NCBI RefSeq assembly: GCF_030913655.1 | Contig: NZ_CP133189.1 | Coordinates: forward strand, 1,364,001-1,428,000 | DNA length: 64,000 nucleotides | Reading direction: 5' to 3' | Origin: Clostridium sp. MB40-C1 | Lineage (GTDB): Bacteria; Bacillota; Clostridia; Clostridiales; Clostridiaceae | The notes under the pieces: generated by a model | Database searches by the model: none | What the model was told of the DNA's origin: nothing | Seen by the model: the letters and a program-made list of their open reading frames with translations, nothing else | Position numbers and translations under genes: made by a program | Shown: positions 23,662 to 33,299 of the stretch, in pieces | Numbering within the stretch: position 1 is the first letter of the stretch | Layout: each line of letters starts with the position of its first letter

Positions 23662-25521
23662 ATGTATAATTTTCTTGATAAATTTAATAATGTAAGTGAC
23701 TTAAAAAACATGTCTTTAAAGGAATTAAATCAATTTTCAAAAGAAATAAGACAGTTTTTAGTGGATAAAGTATCTAAAACAGGAGGTCACTTAGCTTCAA
23801 ATTTGGGTGTTGTAGAATTGACTTTAAGTTTATATAAAGTTTTTAATATAGATAAAGATAAAATTATATGGGACGTAGGGCATCAAACTTACGTACATAA
23901 AATATTAACAGGCCGTAAAGATAAATTTGATGAATTAAGACAATATGGTGGAGTTAGTGGATTTCCAAAGAGAAGTGAGAGTAAATATGATGTATTTGAA
24001 ACAGGACATAGTAGCACATCTATTTCAGCAGCACTAGGTATGGCAAGAGCTAGAGATTTAAAAAAAGAGAATTATAATGTAATTGCTGTTATAGGAGATG
24101 GTTCATTAACTGGTGGAATGTCTTTGGAAGCATTAAATGATGTAGGTGATAGAAAAACTAATTTAATAGTAATTTTAAATGACAACCAGATGTCCATTGC
24201 AAAGAATGTAGGTGGATTATCTACTTATTTAAGTAAACTTAGGGTAGATCCTAAATATAATAAATTTAAAAATGATTTTAATGATGCTTTAAGAAAAACA
24301 AATATAGGGAACAGTTTTGCGGATTCCATCAAAAAAATAAAGTCTGGAATTAAGCAAATGGTTGTACCAGGAATGTTTTTTGAAGATATGGGGATTAAGT
24401 ATTTAGGACCTATAGATGGTCATAATATTAAAGAATTAACAACTGTTCTTGCTATGGCCAAAAAAATAAATGGTCCAGTAATTATACATACAATAACAAA
24501 AAAAGGTAAAGGATATAAATTTGCAGAAGAAAATCCAGATAAGTTTCATGGAGTATCTCCTTTTGATAAACACACTGGAGAAATAAATAAAGCAAATTCA
24601 AATACATATTCTAAAGCATTTGGAAGAGAGCTTGTCGATATTGCTTCTGAAAATAAAAAGGTAGTCGCAATAACAGCAGCTATGCGAGATGGTACGGGAC
24701 TTTCAGAATTTAGTAAAATTTTTAAAGATAGGTTTTTTGATGTGGGTATAGCTGAACAACACGCAGTTACTTTGTCTGCTGGATTAGCACAAGCAGGATT
24801 CAAACCTTTTTTTGCTGTCTACTCCACTTTTTTACAAAGAGCATATGATCAAGTTCTTCATGATATATGTCTCCAAAACTTACCAGTCATTTTGGCTATA
24901 GATAGAGCGGGAATAGTCGGAAATGATGGTGAAACTCATCAAGGGATATTTGATATATCTTATTTATCTCATATGCCTAATATGACAATAATTAGTCCAA
25001 AGTGTATCGATGAATTGAAGTTTATGTTGAGATGGGCAGTTAAACAAGATTTCCCTATAGCAATAAGATATCCTAGAGGCGGAGATATGGAAGATGTAAG
25101 TTTAGAACCTCTACAAAATTTTGAAAAGGGTAAATGGGAAATTATTTATAAAGGCGATAAGATTGCTGTAATAGCTGTAGGTAAGATGGTACAAACAGCT
25201 TTAAAGGCTAAAGATAGATTAAAAGAACAAGGTATAAATATAACAGTAATTAATGCTGTGTTTATAAAGCCTTTAGATAAAGGTTTATTAGATTATCTTA
25301 TAAGTAATAAATATAAAATTGTAACTATAGAAGACAATGTTAGACCTGGAGGATTTGGGAGTACGGTATTAGATTATATAAATTCATATACAAATACCAT
25401 AAAGGTTATTAATATGGGATATGAAGATGGATTTATTCCTCATGGGAATGTAGATATTTTGTACAAATTAAACAAATTAGATGTAGATGGATTAGTTGAG
25501 AATATAGTTAAAATTCTTTAG
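23662..25521 (+). CDS. dxs: 1-deoxy-D-xylulose-5-phosphate synthase
   Basis: A 619-aa ThDP enzyme condensing pyruvate and glyceraldehyde-3-P, first step of the MEP isoprenoid pathway. ATG 23662 is used (SD AGAGGA); the longer frame starts inside oapA. Motifs are [30 protein letters not shown], the ThDP motif [15 protein letters not shown]...[38 protein letters not shown] and RYPRGG. Pathway-linked to ispA on the far side of the OLE gene. Confidence 0.97.
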   Translation: MYNFLDKFNNVSDLKNMSLKELNQFSKEIRQFLVDKVSKTGGHLASNLGVVELTLSLYKVFNIDKDKIIWDVGHQTYVHKILTGRKDKFDELRQYGGVSGFPKRSESKYDVFETGHSSTSISAALGMARARDLKKENYNVIAVIGDGSLTGGMSLEALNDVGDRKTNLIVILNDNQMSIAKNVGGLSTYLSKLRVDPKYNKFKNDFNDALRKTNIGNSFADSIKKIKSGIKQMVVPGMFFEDMGIKYLGPIDGHNIKELTTVLAMAKKINGPVIIHTITKKGKGYKFAEENPDKFHGVSPFDKHTGEINKANSNTYSKAFGRELVDIASENKKVVAITAAMRDGTGLSEFSKIFKDRFFDVGIAEQHAVTLSAGLAQAGFKPFFAVYSTFLQRAYDQVLHDICLQNLPVILAIDRAGIVGNDGETHQGIFDISYLSHMPNMTIISPKCIDELKFMLRWAVKQDFPIAIRYPRGGDMEDVSLEPLQNFEKGKWEIIYKGDKIAVIAVGKMVQTALKAKDRLKEQGINITVINAVFIKPLDKGLLDYLISNKYKIVTIEDNVRPGGFGSTVLDYINSYTNTIKVINMGYEDGFIPHGNVDILYKLNKLDVDGLVENIVKIL

Positions 25522-25551
25522 AACAATAACCTTAAAACAAAGGAGTATGAA

Positions 25552-26364
25552 ATGAGTTCAGCCAAAAAAGAGAGATTAGATGTATTGTTAGTTAAAAAAA
25601 ATTTTTTTGATTCAAGAGAAAAGGCACAAGCTAGTATTATGGCAGGTGAAATTTTTGTAGATGGAAAAAGAATAGATAAATGTGGAGAAAAAGTTTTAGA
25701 GAATCTTGATATAGAGTTTAAAGGACAGGTAATGCCTTATGTAAGTAGAGGCGGTTTTAAACTAGAAAAAGCAATGAAAAGCTTTGGTGTAAAATTAGAA
25801 GATAAAGTCTGTATGGATATAGGGGCATCAACAGGAGGATTTACTGATTGTATGCTTCAAAATGGAGCAAAAAAAGTTTTTTCTGTAGATGTTGGATATG
25901 GACAATTTGCATGGAAGTTAAGAACTGATGAAAGAGTTGTATGCATGGAAAGGACCAATGCTAGGTATTTAACTCCAGAAGATATTGGTGAACATTGCGA
26001 CTTTGCAAGCATAGACGTTTCTTTTATATCTTTAAAAAAAATAATACCAGCTATTGCTAATTTACTTAATGATAAAGGAGAAATTGTGGCATTGATTAAG
26101 CCTCAATTTGAAGCCGGTAAAGAAAAAGTTGGTAAAAAAGGCGTTGTAAGAGAAGCTAGTGTACATAAAGAAGTAATAGAGGAAATACTAACCTTTCTAG
26201 TGAAAAATAACTTTAAAATTATCGGTTTAGATCATTCTCCTATAAAGGGACCAGAAGGAAATATTGAATATCTTGTATACTTTACGAAGAATATAAGTTA
26301 TGATGAAAATTTTGATTTTGAGAATATAGATAGGATTGTTAATGCTTCACATGAACATTTATAG
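25552..26364 (+). CDS. tlyA: TlyA family rRNA methyltransferase
   Basis: A 270-aa protein with an N-terminal S4 RNA-binding domain (ERLDVLLVKKNFFDSREKAQASIMAGEIFVDG) and an FtsJ-like methyltransferase domain. The latter has DIGASTGGFTDCMLQNG as motif I and DVGYGQFAWKLRTDERV. Homologues 2'-O-methylate 16S/23S rRNA and were once annotated as haemolysins. SD AAAGGAG precedes ATG 25552. It is part of the conserved dxs-tlyA-nadK-argR-recN string. Confidence 0.95.
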   Translation: MSSAKKERLDVLLVKKNFFDSREKAQASIMAGEIFVDGKRIDKCGEKVLENLDIEFKGQVMPYVSRGGFKLEKAMKSFGVKLEDKVCMDIGASTGGFTDCMLQNGAKKVFSVDVGYGQFAWKLRTDERVVCMERTNARYLTPEDIGEHCDFASIDVSFISLKKIIPAIANLLNDKGEIVALIKPQFEAGKEKVGKKGVVREASVHKEVIEEILTFLVKNNFKIIGLDHSPIKGPEGNIEYLVYFTKNISYDENFDFENIDRIVNASHEHL

Positions 26365-26375
26365 TGGAGGATGAA

Positions 26376-27197
26376 ATGAAGAACATAGGCCTTAATATAA
26401 ATAGCAGTAAATTTATTGATAAAAAAGTAATTGAGGACGTAATTTATAAATTAAAAAAGTATATTAAAGGTTCCAATATAAAAATATATTATGATTCAAA
26501 AGGGTTACAGAATATAGAAAGTGAAGATTTAGATGTTATTATATCTTTAGGTGGAGATGGAACTATATTAAGAACTGCTAGAGTTGTAGCAAAATACGAA
26601 ATCCCAATTTTAGGAATTAATATGGGTAATCTAGGTTTTTTAACTGGAGTTGAAAGTTTAGAATTGGAAGAAGCAATTTTAAAGTTAAGTGAGGGAAGAT
26701 ATAATATTGAGGAAAGAATGATGCTTCAATGTCAAGTTGAAAATGGAAAAGAGATTGAATCATACATTTCTCTTAATGATATTGTAATTTCAAAGGGAGC
26801 ATTATCTAGAATATTTAAATATGAAATATTTATAGATGATAATTTTTATACATCCTTTAAAGCGGACGGAATAATAATTTCTACACCTACTGGTTCTACT
26901 GCATATTCTCTTTCTGCAGGAGGACCTGTTGCATATCCAACACTAGATGTCATACTACTTACTCCCATATGTCCTCATTCTATGCAAATGAGGAGTATAA
27001 TTTTAGAAAGTAATAGTAAAATTAATATACAAATACAGCAAAAAAATGAAAGGATTTTTTTGACTGTAGATGGGCAAGAATCTATAAATTTAAAAGATTG
27101 CAATGATATATTAATTGAAAAATACAATAAGAAATGTAAACTTATTAAATTAGATGGATACAATTACTTTGATGTTTTAAGAAAAAAAATTTTTTGA
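26376..27197 (+). CDS. nadK: NAD kinase
   Basis: A 273-aa enzyme phosphorylating NAD to NADP. ATG 26376 follows TGGAGG; an in-frame GTG at 26364 overlaps the tlyA stop. Diagnostic motifs are the catalytic ISLGGDGTILRTAR, ILGINMGNLGFLT, and the NAD-binding GIIISTPTGSTAYSLSAGGP. The region LTPICPHSM is the normal family continuation. It carries the usual clostridial length. Confidence 0.96.
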   Translation: MKNIGLNINSSKFIDKKVIEDVIYKLKKYIKGSNIKIYYDSKGLQNIESEDLDVIISLGGDGTILRTARVVAKYEIPILGINMGNLGFLTGVESLELEEAILKLSEGRYNIEERMMLQCQVENGKEIESYISLNDIVISKGALSRIFKYEIFIDDNFYTSFKADGIIISTPTGSTAYSLSAGGPVAYPTLDVILLTPICPHSMQMRSIILESNSKINIQIQQKNERIFLTVDGQESINLKDCNDILIEKYNKKCKLIKLDGYNYFDVLRKKIF

Positions 27198-27218
27198 TAA
27201 AAGTGAGGAGAAAAGTAT

Positions 27219-27674
27219 ATGAAAATAGAAAGACATGGCAAAATTCTAGAAATTATTAAAATGAAGGATGTAGAAACTCAGGAAGAGTTAGCTGAAGAAT
27301 TAAAAAAATCGGGAATGGATGTTACTCAAGCTACTGTATCTAGAGATATTAAAGAATTAAAATTAATTAAAGTTTTATCGGATAAGGGAACATATAAATA
27401 TGCGGCTATTGCTCCAAATGAAAATTTTTTGTCCAACAAGTTAGTAAATGTATTTACTCATACTGTGTTAAACGTTGAAAATGTTCAAAATATGGTTGTA
27501 GTTAAAACTATTTCAGGATCCGGATCAGCAGCAGCTGAAGCTATAGATTCTATGGATTTTGTTGGTATTGTAGGAAGTATAGCTGGAGATAATACAATAT
27601 TTATATTATGCATTAATGAAGAAAAGGCACAAGAATTAGTTAAAAAACTTAAAAAGATGTTGACTGTAAAATAG
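27219..27674 (+). CDS. argR: Arginine repressor ArgR
   Basis: A 151-aa hexameric arginine-responsive regulator. The N-terminal winged helix reads VETQEELAEELKKSGMDVTQATVSRDIKELKLIKV (the TQATVSRDIK recognition helix is diagnostic). The C-terminal oligomerisation and arginine-binding domain has SGSGSAAAEAID and GSIAGDNTIFILC. It sits before recN, as in most Bacillota. Confidence 0.96.
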   Translation: MKIERHGKILEIIKMKDVETQEELAEELKKSGMDVTQATVSRDIKELKLIKVLSDKGTYKYAAIAPNENFLSNKLVNVFTHTVLNVENVQNMVVVKTISGSGSAAAEAIDSMDFVGIVGSIAGDNTIFILCINEEKAQELVKKLKKMLTVK

Positions 27675-27683
27675 GAGGTAATT

Positions 27684-29399
27684 ATGCTTCTTCAATTAAA
27701 CATAAATAATTTCGCATTAATAGAAAGTTTAAGCATTTCTTTTGATAAAGGATTTAATATTTTAACTGGAGAAACTGGAGCAGGAAAATCTATAATAATA
27801 GATGCGATAAATTTTGTGTTAGGCGGAAAATTTAATAAAGGATTAATAAGAACTGGGGAAGAGAAAACTTTTGTAGAGGCTATTTTTGATGTTGAAAATA
27901 AAAATACTATAAGCCTTTTGAAAGAAATGGAAATAGAATTTGAAGATTTGGTTATAATAAGTAGAGAAACTTTTAAAAGCGGAAAAAGCATAGTAAAAGT
28001 TAATGGGAAATCAGTTTTAATTTCACAAATAAAAAGATTAGCTGAAACATTAATAAATATTCATGGACAGCATGAAAATCAAGATCTATTAAAGAGTGCC
28101 ACTCATATTTTATACTTAGATAGATTAGGAGAAGACAAACTAAAAAATGATTTAATTGAATATATGAAATTATATGAAAAATTATTAGAAATAGATAGGA
28201 AAATTGGTGAATTAGGAGTAAATAGTGGGGAAAGAGAAAAGTTATTAGATTTTTTAAATTATCAAATTAGTGAGATAGATAAAGCTAATTTAAAAATAGG
28301 AGAAGATTTAGAACTTGAAAAAAGATATACTATTTTAAATAATGCTGAAAAAATAAGTGGATCTTTAGGTTATGCATATAATGTTCTTTATAATAGTAAT
28401 GATAATTTCGTATCTGTATATGATTCTCTTAACAAAGTTATAAAAGAATTAAGAAATGTTGAAGACAAAATAGACACAATATCCTCTATAGTAAATTCTT
28501 TAGAAGAAGCTTATTATAATATTGAACAAAATATTTCAGATATAAGACATATTCAAGAAAATACATCTTATGATAAAAATGAATTAGATATTATAAATAG
28601 TAGAATATTTCAAATAGATACATATAAAAGGAAGTATGGCAATTCAATTGAAGAGATTTTAGAATATAAAAATAAAATAACCAAACAATATAATGAAATG
28701 ATCAATAGTAATGAAATTATTGAAAGTTTAAAAAAAGATAGAGAAAAAATATGTTCTAAGATGAGAAAAATTGCTAAAGATATACATATTATTAGAAAAA
28801 GTATAGCCACTTTACTAGAAGATAAAATTAAAAGTGAATTAGAGTATGTTGGACTTGAGAAAAGTATTTTTAAAGTTAGTATTAAAATGGAGGAGGAATT
28901 CTATAGTAATGGCTGTGACAAAATTGAGTTTTTAATATCTACTAATCCTGGACAGCCAATTAAGCCTTTAGAGAGTGTTGTATCGGGAGGAGAATTATCA
29001 AGAATTATGCTTGGATTAAAAACTGTTTTTGTAAGTAAAGACGAAATTCCATCTATCATTTTTGATGAAATAGATACCGGTATTAGTGGAAGAACTGCCC
29101 AAAGGGTAGCTGAAAAAATGTATCTTATTTCAAAGAACTGTCAAGTTTTTTGTGTTACTCACCTACCTCAGATTGCAGCGATGTCAGATTGTCATTTTTT
29201 AGTATCTAAGGAAGTAAAAGAAGAAAGAACTTATACAAATATAAAAAGAATATCTGAAACAAAAAAGGAAGAAGAAATTGCAAGAATGATTGGTGGTTCA
29301 GAAATTACAGATTTAACAATTAAACACTCAAAAGAAATGATAAAATTAGCTCATGATAGAAAAATAGAGTTAGTTCATAATAAAGAAATTCGTAATTAG
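27684..29399 (+). CDS. recN: DNA repair protein RecN
   Basis: A 571-aa SMC-like ATPase acting early in double-strand-break repair. Walker A GETGAGKSIIIDAINFVLG is near the N-terminus. NIHGQHENQDLL is the family Q-loop region, followed by a long coiled coil. The signature motif VSGGELSRIMLGLK and Walker B SIIFDEIDTGISGRTAQRV lie near the C-terminus, then FCVTHLPQIAAMSD. SD AGGAGG precedes ATG 27684. A terminator overlaps its last codons. Confidence 0.97.
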   Translation: MLLQLNINNFALIESLSISFDKGFNILTGETGAGKSIIIDAINFVLGGKFNKGLIRTGEEKTFVEAIFDVENKNTISLLKEMEIEFEDLVIISRETFKSGKSIVKVNGKSVLISQIKRLAETLINIHGQHENQDLLKSATHILYLDRLGEDKLKNDLIEYMKLYEKLLEIDRKIGELGVNSGEREKLLDFLNYQISEIDKANLKIGEDLELEKRYTILNNAEKISGSLGYAYNVLYNSNDNFVSVYDSLNKVIKELRNVEDKIDTISSIVNSLEEAYYNIEQNISDIRHIQENTSYDKNELDIINSRIFQIDTYKRKYGNSIEEILEYKNKITKQYNEMINSNEIIESLKKDREKICSKMRKIAKDIHIIRKSIATLLEDKIKSELEYVGLEKSIFKVSIKMEEEFYSNGCDKIEFLISTNPGQPIKPLESVVSGGELSRIMLGLKTVFVSKDEIPSIIFDEIDTGISGRTAQRVAEKMYLISKNCQVFCVTHLPQIAAMSDCHFLVSKEVKEERTYTNIKRISETKKEEEIARMIGGSEITDLTIKHSKEMIKLAHDRKIELVHNKEIRN

Positions 29400-29426
29400 T
29401 ACATGATTATGAATTTCTTTATTTAT
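29382..29426 (+). terminator. Terminator of recN
   Basis: AAAGAAATTC (29382-29391, within recN) pairs with GAATTTCTTT (29411-29420), followed by a T-rich tail. Confidence 0.7.
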
Positions 29427-29493
29427 TTACTAAGTAAATTATCATATATTTGTTTTCTTATTAAAGTATTACTTTGTTTGAATATATACAATA

Positions 29494-29523
29494 GCATAAT
29501 AAATTTTTAAAAAGGGAAAATTA
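29494..29523 (+). promoter_or_regulatory. Forespore (sigma-F/G-type) promoter of spoIVB
   Basis: GCATA (29494-29498), a 15-bp gap and GGGAAAATTA (29514-29523) match the sigma-F/sigma-G pattern GYATA-N15-GGNNANAHTR without mismatch. spoIVB is sigma-G/F controlled in B. subtilis. Confidence 0.65.
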
Positions 29524-29560
29524 AAATCAAATAGAGGTATGTTATGCAGGAGGTAAAAGT

Positions 29561-30775
29561 ATGAAGAATAAATTTAAGTGCATAATATGCTGGATTTTAA
29601 TTCCCATTATAATTTTATCTATGGGTATATATTTAAAAAAATCCAGTTTACCTGATGTAGTTTTTTTAAAAGAAAATCAGGAATTAAAATCCAACCATTT
29701 TATAAAAATAAATAAACAATCTTTATTTACTAAGAAAGATAAATATGATGAACAGGTACTAGATGTAAGTTTTCTAGGTGTTTTGCCTCTAAAGTCAGTA
29801 TCTGTTAAGCCTGTACCTGATATGAAAGTTTATCCTGGAGGAACTCCAGTTGGAGTTAAATTAAATACTAAAGGAGTTCTTGTTGTTGCATTTTGTGATA
29901 TAGAAACACCAAAAGGCATAAATATAAGTCCTTCTGCTGAAGGAGGAGTTCAAGTAGGAGATACTATTACTAAATTAAACAATAGAGCTATAAATAATTC
30001 AGAAGAATTGATAAATGAATTAAGTACAAATAAAGGTAAAAAAATCCTAGTAACTTTAGAAAGAGACAATAAAATTATTGAAAAGTCAATAAAACCTATA
30101 AAAGATAAAAAAGATAATAGATATAAAATAGGATTATGGGTTAGAGATTCAACATCAGGAGTAGGAACTTTAACTTTTTATGATAAAAATAGTAATAGAT
30201 TTGGGGCATTAGGACATCCAATTACAGATGTAGATACTGGCACAATCTTAAAAATAAATAATGGGGAAATTCTTGAATCATCTATTGTATCAGTAAGAAA
30301 AGGACAAAAAGGAAATCCAGGTGAATTAAGAGGGATATTTATAAATGAGGATATAAATATAGGTAAAGTAGATAAAAATACTATTTGTGGAATATATGGT
30401 GATGGAGATAAAAAACTTGTAGGGAAGAAATTAAATAAGCCTATGAAAATTGCTTTAAGAAATGAAATAAAGGAAGGATCAGCTCAAATATTAACAACTA
30501 TAGATGGAGATGAACCTCAGTTATATGATATAAAAATCGAAAAATTATTAGTTCAAGATACCCCAGGACCTAAAAGCATGGTTATAAGAATAACAGATCC
30601 AAGATTATTAAGCAAAACAGGTGGAATTGTTCAAGGAATGAGTGGAAGTCCAATTATTCAAGAGAATAAAATTGTTGGAGCTGTAACTCATGTATTGATT
30701 AATAAACCTGAAGTTGGATATGGAATTTATATAGAATGGATGCTTCAAGATGCAGGTATTTTAACGAATCACTAG
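29561..30775 (+). CDS. spoIVB: SpoIVB signalling serine peptidase
   Basis: A 404-aa S55 peptidase secreted from the forespore to trigger sigma-K activation or its clostridial counterpart. An N-terminal anchor (CIICWILIPIIILSMGIYL) is followed by a PDZ domain (GVQVGDTITKLNNRAINNSEELINEL). The S55 domain has the catalytic His in FGALGHPITDVDTG and Ser in GGIVQGMSGSPIIQ. Normal length. SD GGAGG precedes ATG 29561. Placed directly before spo0A, as in nearly all endospore formers. Confidence 0.97.
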   Translation: MKNKFKCIICWILIPIIILSMGIYLKKSSLPDVVFLKENQELKSNHFIKINKQSLFTKKDKYDEQVLDVSFLGVLPLKSVSVKPVPDMKVYPGGTPVGVKLNTKGVLVVAFCDIETPKGINISPSAEGGVQVGDTITKLNNRAINNSEELINELSTNKGKKILVTLERDNKIIEKSIKPIKDKKDNRYKIGLWVRDSTSGVGTLTFYDKNSNRFGALGHPITDVDTGTILKINNGEILESSIVSVRKGQKGNPGELRGIFINEDINIGKVDKNTICGIYGDGDKKLVGKKLNKPMKIALRNEIKEGSAQILTTIDGDEPQLYDIKIEKLLVQDTPGPKSMVIRITDPRLLSKTGGIVQGMSGSPIIQENKIVGAVTHVLINKPEVGYGIYIEWMLQDAGILTNH

Positions 30776-30817
30776 TAATCTTATGTAAAAGATAGTAAAA
30801 TAATAGATAATAATAAA

Positions 30818-30846
30818 TAAAAGGTAGCATATGCTATCTTTTATTT
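30818..30846 (+). terminator. Terminator of spoIVB
   Basis: AAGGTAGCAT and ATGCTATCTT form a near-perfect stem (one G-U pair) with minimal loop, flanked by A and T runs. Confidence 0.75.
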
Positions 30847-30885
30847 ATGTTGTCATAATTATTTAGAAATTTTTTCTAAATAAGA

Positions 30886-30910
30886 AGGATTTATTACTTA
30901 GTTGTCGAAT
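30886..30910 (+). promoter_or_regulatory. spo0A promoter: sigma-H-like elements with 0A box
   Basis: AGGATTT (30886-30892) and GAAT (30907-30910) resemble sigma-H -35/-10 elements. The TGTCGAA heptamer (30903-30909) is an exact Spo0A box overlapping the -10. This suggests autoregulation of spo0A, as known in B. subtilis. Confidence 0.6.
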
Positions 30911-30953
30911 TTAAAGCTAAGAAATGGAATGAATTTAAAGGAGAGATATAATT

Positions 30954-31766
30954 ATGGAAAATAGTAAAATAAGTGTAGTTATTGCAGATGATAATAAAGA
31001 ATTTTGTAGTATTCTAAATGATTATCTATTAAATCAACCAGATATTGTTGTTACAGGTGTAGCTAAAGATGGAATCGAAGCATTAAAGTTAATACAAGAA
31101 AAGAAACCTGATCTTGTAGTATTAGACATAATAATGCCTCATTTAGATGGATTAGGCGTTTTAGAAAGATTAAATAGTATAAGCATGGAACCAATGCCAA
31201 GAGTAATAGTATTATCAGCAGTAGGACAGGATAAAATAACACAAAGAGCTATAACATTAGGTGCTGATTATTATGTAGTAAAACCATTTGATATGGATGT
31301 ATTTACAAAAAGAATTAGACAGATGTTCAATAATAATGTATTAAGCAACGAAGTTAAAAGGCCTGTTTCTTTAATTGAAAATGAAGAAATTAGAACCTCA
31401 AGTAGTGAACCCTTAGATTTAGAATCTGAAATTACAAATATTATTCATGAAATAGGTGTTCCTGCTCATATTAAAGGATATATGTATTTAAGAGAAGCAA
31501 TAACTATGGTTGTAAATGATATAGAACTTTTATCAGCAGTTACAAAAGAATTATATCCATCAATAGCAAAAAAATATAATACTACGGCTAGTAGAGTAGA
31601 AAGAGCAATAAGACACGCCATAGAAGTTGCATGGTCAAGAGGACAAGTGGAAACTATTAATAAGATATTTGGGTATACTATACATAATGGTAAAGGTAAA
31701 CCTACAAATAGTGAATTTATTGCTATGGTTGCAGATAAACTAAGATTAAAAAATAAAGTGAGTTAA
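30954..31766 (+). CDS. spo0A: Sporulation master regulator Spo0A
   Basis: A 270-aa response regulator. The receiver domain has acidic pocket residues in VVIADDN (D12, D13), the phospho-acceptor Asp58 in [12 protein letters not shown], and the conserved Lys in [10 protein letters not shown]. The C-terminal Spo0A DNA-binding domain contains [42 protein letters not shown] and [19 protein letters not shown], with the recognition helix [20 protein letters not shown] precedes ATG 30954. In clostridia it is phosphorylated directly by orphan kinases, as the phosphorelay proteins are absent there. Confidence 0.98.
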   Translation: MENSKISVVIADDNKEFCSILNDYLLNQPDIVVTGVAKDGIEALKLIQEKKPDLVVLDIIMPHLDGLGVLERLNSISMEPMPRVIVLSAVGQDKITQRAITLGADYYVVKPFDMDVFTKRIRQMFNNNVLSNEVKRPVSLIENEEIRTSSSEPLDLESEITNIIHEIGVPAHIKGYMYLREAITMVVNDIELLSAVTKELYPSIAKKYNTTASRVERAIRHAIEVAWSRGQVETINKIFGYTIHNGKGKPTNSEFIAMVADKLRLKNKVS

Positions 31767-31785
31767 TAAAATATGGAGGCTTAAG

Positions 31786-32304
31786 ATGAAATATTTAGAA
31801 AAAACTCTAGAAGAAAAAAATCAATTTAAAGGTAAAATAATTACTTTAGATATAAAAACTGTTGAATTACCAAATGGAAAAATTTCAGAGAGAGAGATTG
31901 TAAAACATCCTGGAGGAGTAGCGATTTTAGCCTATAAAACAGATGATACTATTATTTTAGTGGAACAATTTAGAAGTCCTATAGAAAAAAACTTACTAGA
32001 AATACCAGCAGGTAAATTAGAAAAAGGAGAAGACATAGAAACTTGTTGTAGAAGAGAGTTAGAGGAAGAAACAGGATACAAGGCTGGAAGAATTACTTTT
32101 TTAGGAAAAATTGTAACAAGTCCTGGTTTTTGTGATGAGTGTATTTATATTTTCAAAGCAGAAGATTTATATGAAGGGCAAATAGGTGGAGATGAAGATG
32201 AGTTTATTAACTTATATGAGGTAGAAGTGGAAAAAGTAAAAGACATGATAAAAAAAGGTGAAATAATAGACGCTAAAACCATTTCTGCTTTTATGCTTAT
32301 TTAA
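31786..32304 (+). CDS. nudF: NUDIX hydrolase, ADP-ribose pyrophosphatase type
   Basis: A 172-aa enzyme hydrolysing ADP-ribose-like NDP-sugars. The Nudix box is seen as GKLEKGEDIETCCRRELEEETGY. The ADPRase hallmarks VKHPGGVAILAYKTDDTIILVEQFR and SPGFCDECIYIFKAEDL surround it. It lies 19 bases after spo0A with SD GGAGG, a conserved clostridial arrangement. Confidence 0.94.
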   Translation: MKYLEKTLEEKNQFKGKIITLDIKTVELPNGKISEREIVKHPGGVAILAYKTDDTIILVEQFRSPIEKNLLEIPAGKLEKGEDIETCCRRELEEETGYKAGRITFLGKIVTSPGFCDECIYIFKAEDLYEGQIGGDEDEFINLYEVEVEKVKDMIKKGEIIDAKTISAFMLI

Positions 32305-32387
32305 ATTTATCACTTTAAAAATGTGCATATTACTTCTTTTGTTATCATAAATATAAAAAAAGATGATTAACAAAAGGAGGAATAAAA

Positions 32388-33041
32388 ATGCAAAATCCAA
32401 AGCCCTTCAGTGGGATATTTCAATACATGCAAAAAAATTTATTTCTATACATCATAAGTCTTCTGTTTCTTTGTATAGGTATAGTACTTGGAATTTATGC
32501 AGTTAAATACATGGGAGAATCAGAGAAACATAACTTAATAGACTATATTTTGCAATATACTAATAATATTAATTCTGTACAAGTAAGTAAAAAACAAGTA
32601 TTCTTACAAGCATTAAAAAATAATATACCTTTTTTAATCATCATATGGTTTTTAGGACTTTCGATGATTGGGATACCTATTATATTAATATTAGATGGGA
32701 TAAAAGGCTTTACTATGGGATTTACAGCAAGTTTTATGATTAATTGTTTAGGTAGTAAAGGTATATTAGTTAATTTGTTAACGGTATTTCCTCAAAATAT
32801 AATATATATTCCATGTATTGTTATAATATCTGTGGCAGCTATGGAATTTTCATTAAATCTTTTAAAAAACAATTCACTAAATAACTTGAAACCTAGCAAC
32901 AATTTAATGAAAATTATGCCTTATTCAACAGTGTTTTTAATTATTCTCTGTTTTATGACTATAGGATTTATACTTGAAGGATATTTAACTTCTAGTATAT
33001 TAAAATTAATAGTTATGGAAACTGGATGTGTATTTGCATGA
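32388..33041 (+). CDS. spoIIM: Stage II sporulation protein M
   Basis: A 217-aa polytopic membrane protein of the SpoIIDMP engulfment complex. Five or so helices are visible, with the family features FLYIISLLFLCIGIVLGIYAVKYMG, a conserved FLQALKNNIPFLIIIWFLGLSMIG segment and GFTMGFTASFMI. SD AAAGGAGGA precedes ATG 32388. Its TGA overlaps the ATG of the next small gene (ATGA). Confidence 0.94.
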   Translation: MQNPKPFSGIFQYMQKNLFLYIISLLFLCIGIVLGIYAVKYMGESEKHNLIDYILQYTNNINSVQVSKKQVFLQALKNNIPFLIIIWFLGLSMIGIPIILILDGIKGFTMGFTASFMINCLGSKGILVNLLTVFPQNIIYIPCIVIISVAAMEFSLNLLKNNSLNNLKPSNNLMKIMPYSTVFLIILCFMTIGFILEGYLTSSILKLIVMETGCVFA

Positions 33042-33268
33042 GTGATGTTAGAAATATATTAGACTTTTTTATACTAATCCTTAAGTGTGTTTTAATAATA
33101 CTTATGTTGGGAATAATTCTACCCCATCTTCTTGATTTATTAATAAAAGTTTTTATGATAAAAAACAAATACTGTAAGGACAGCATTTTAGTATTTAATA
33201 TATTAACCGAAAATAAACTCATATTACTAAAATTTATTAATGTGGTAAATGAATTTTTTACTATATAG
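33038..33268 (+). CDS. Small hypothetical membrane-associated protein
   Basis: A 76-aa product from ATG 33038, overlapping the spoIIM stop by ATGA, so probably translationally coupled. One strong hydrophobic helix (FFILILKCVLIILMLGIILPHLLDLL) is followed by a short basic tail. It is not a family I can name. Its position between spoIIM and the xerD-like gene suggests co-expression with spoIIM. Confidence 0.7.
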   Translation: MSDVRNILDFFILILKCVLIILMLGIILPHLLDLLIKVFMIKNKYCKDSILVFNILTENKLILLKFINVVNEFFTI

Positions 33269-33299
33269 TAAATAGATTATAAGCATTGGAGTAAATATT

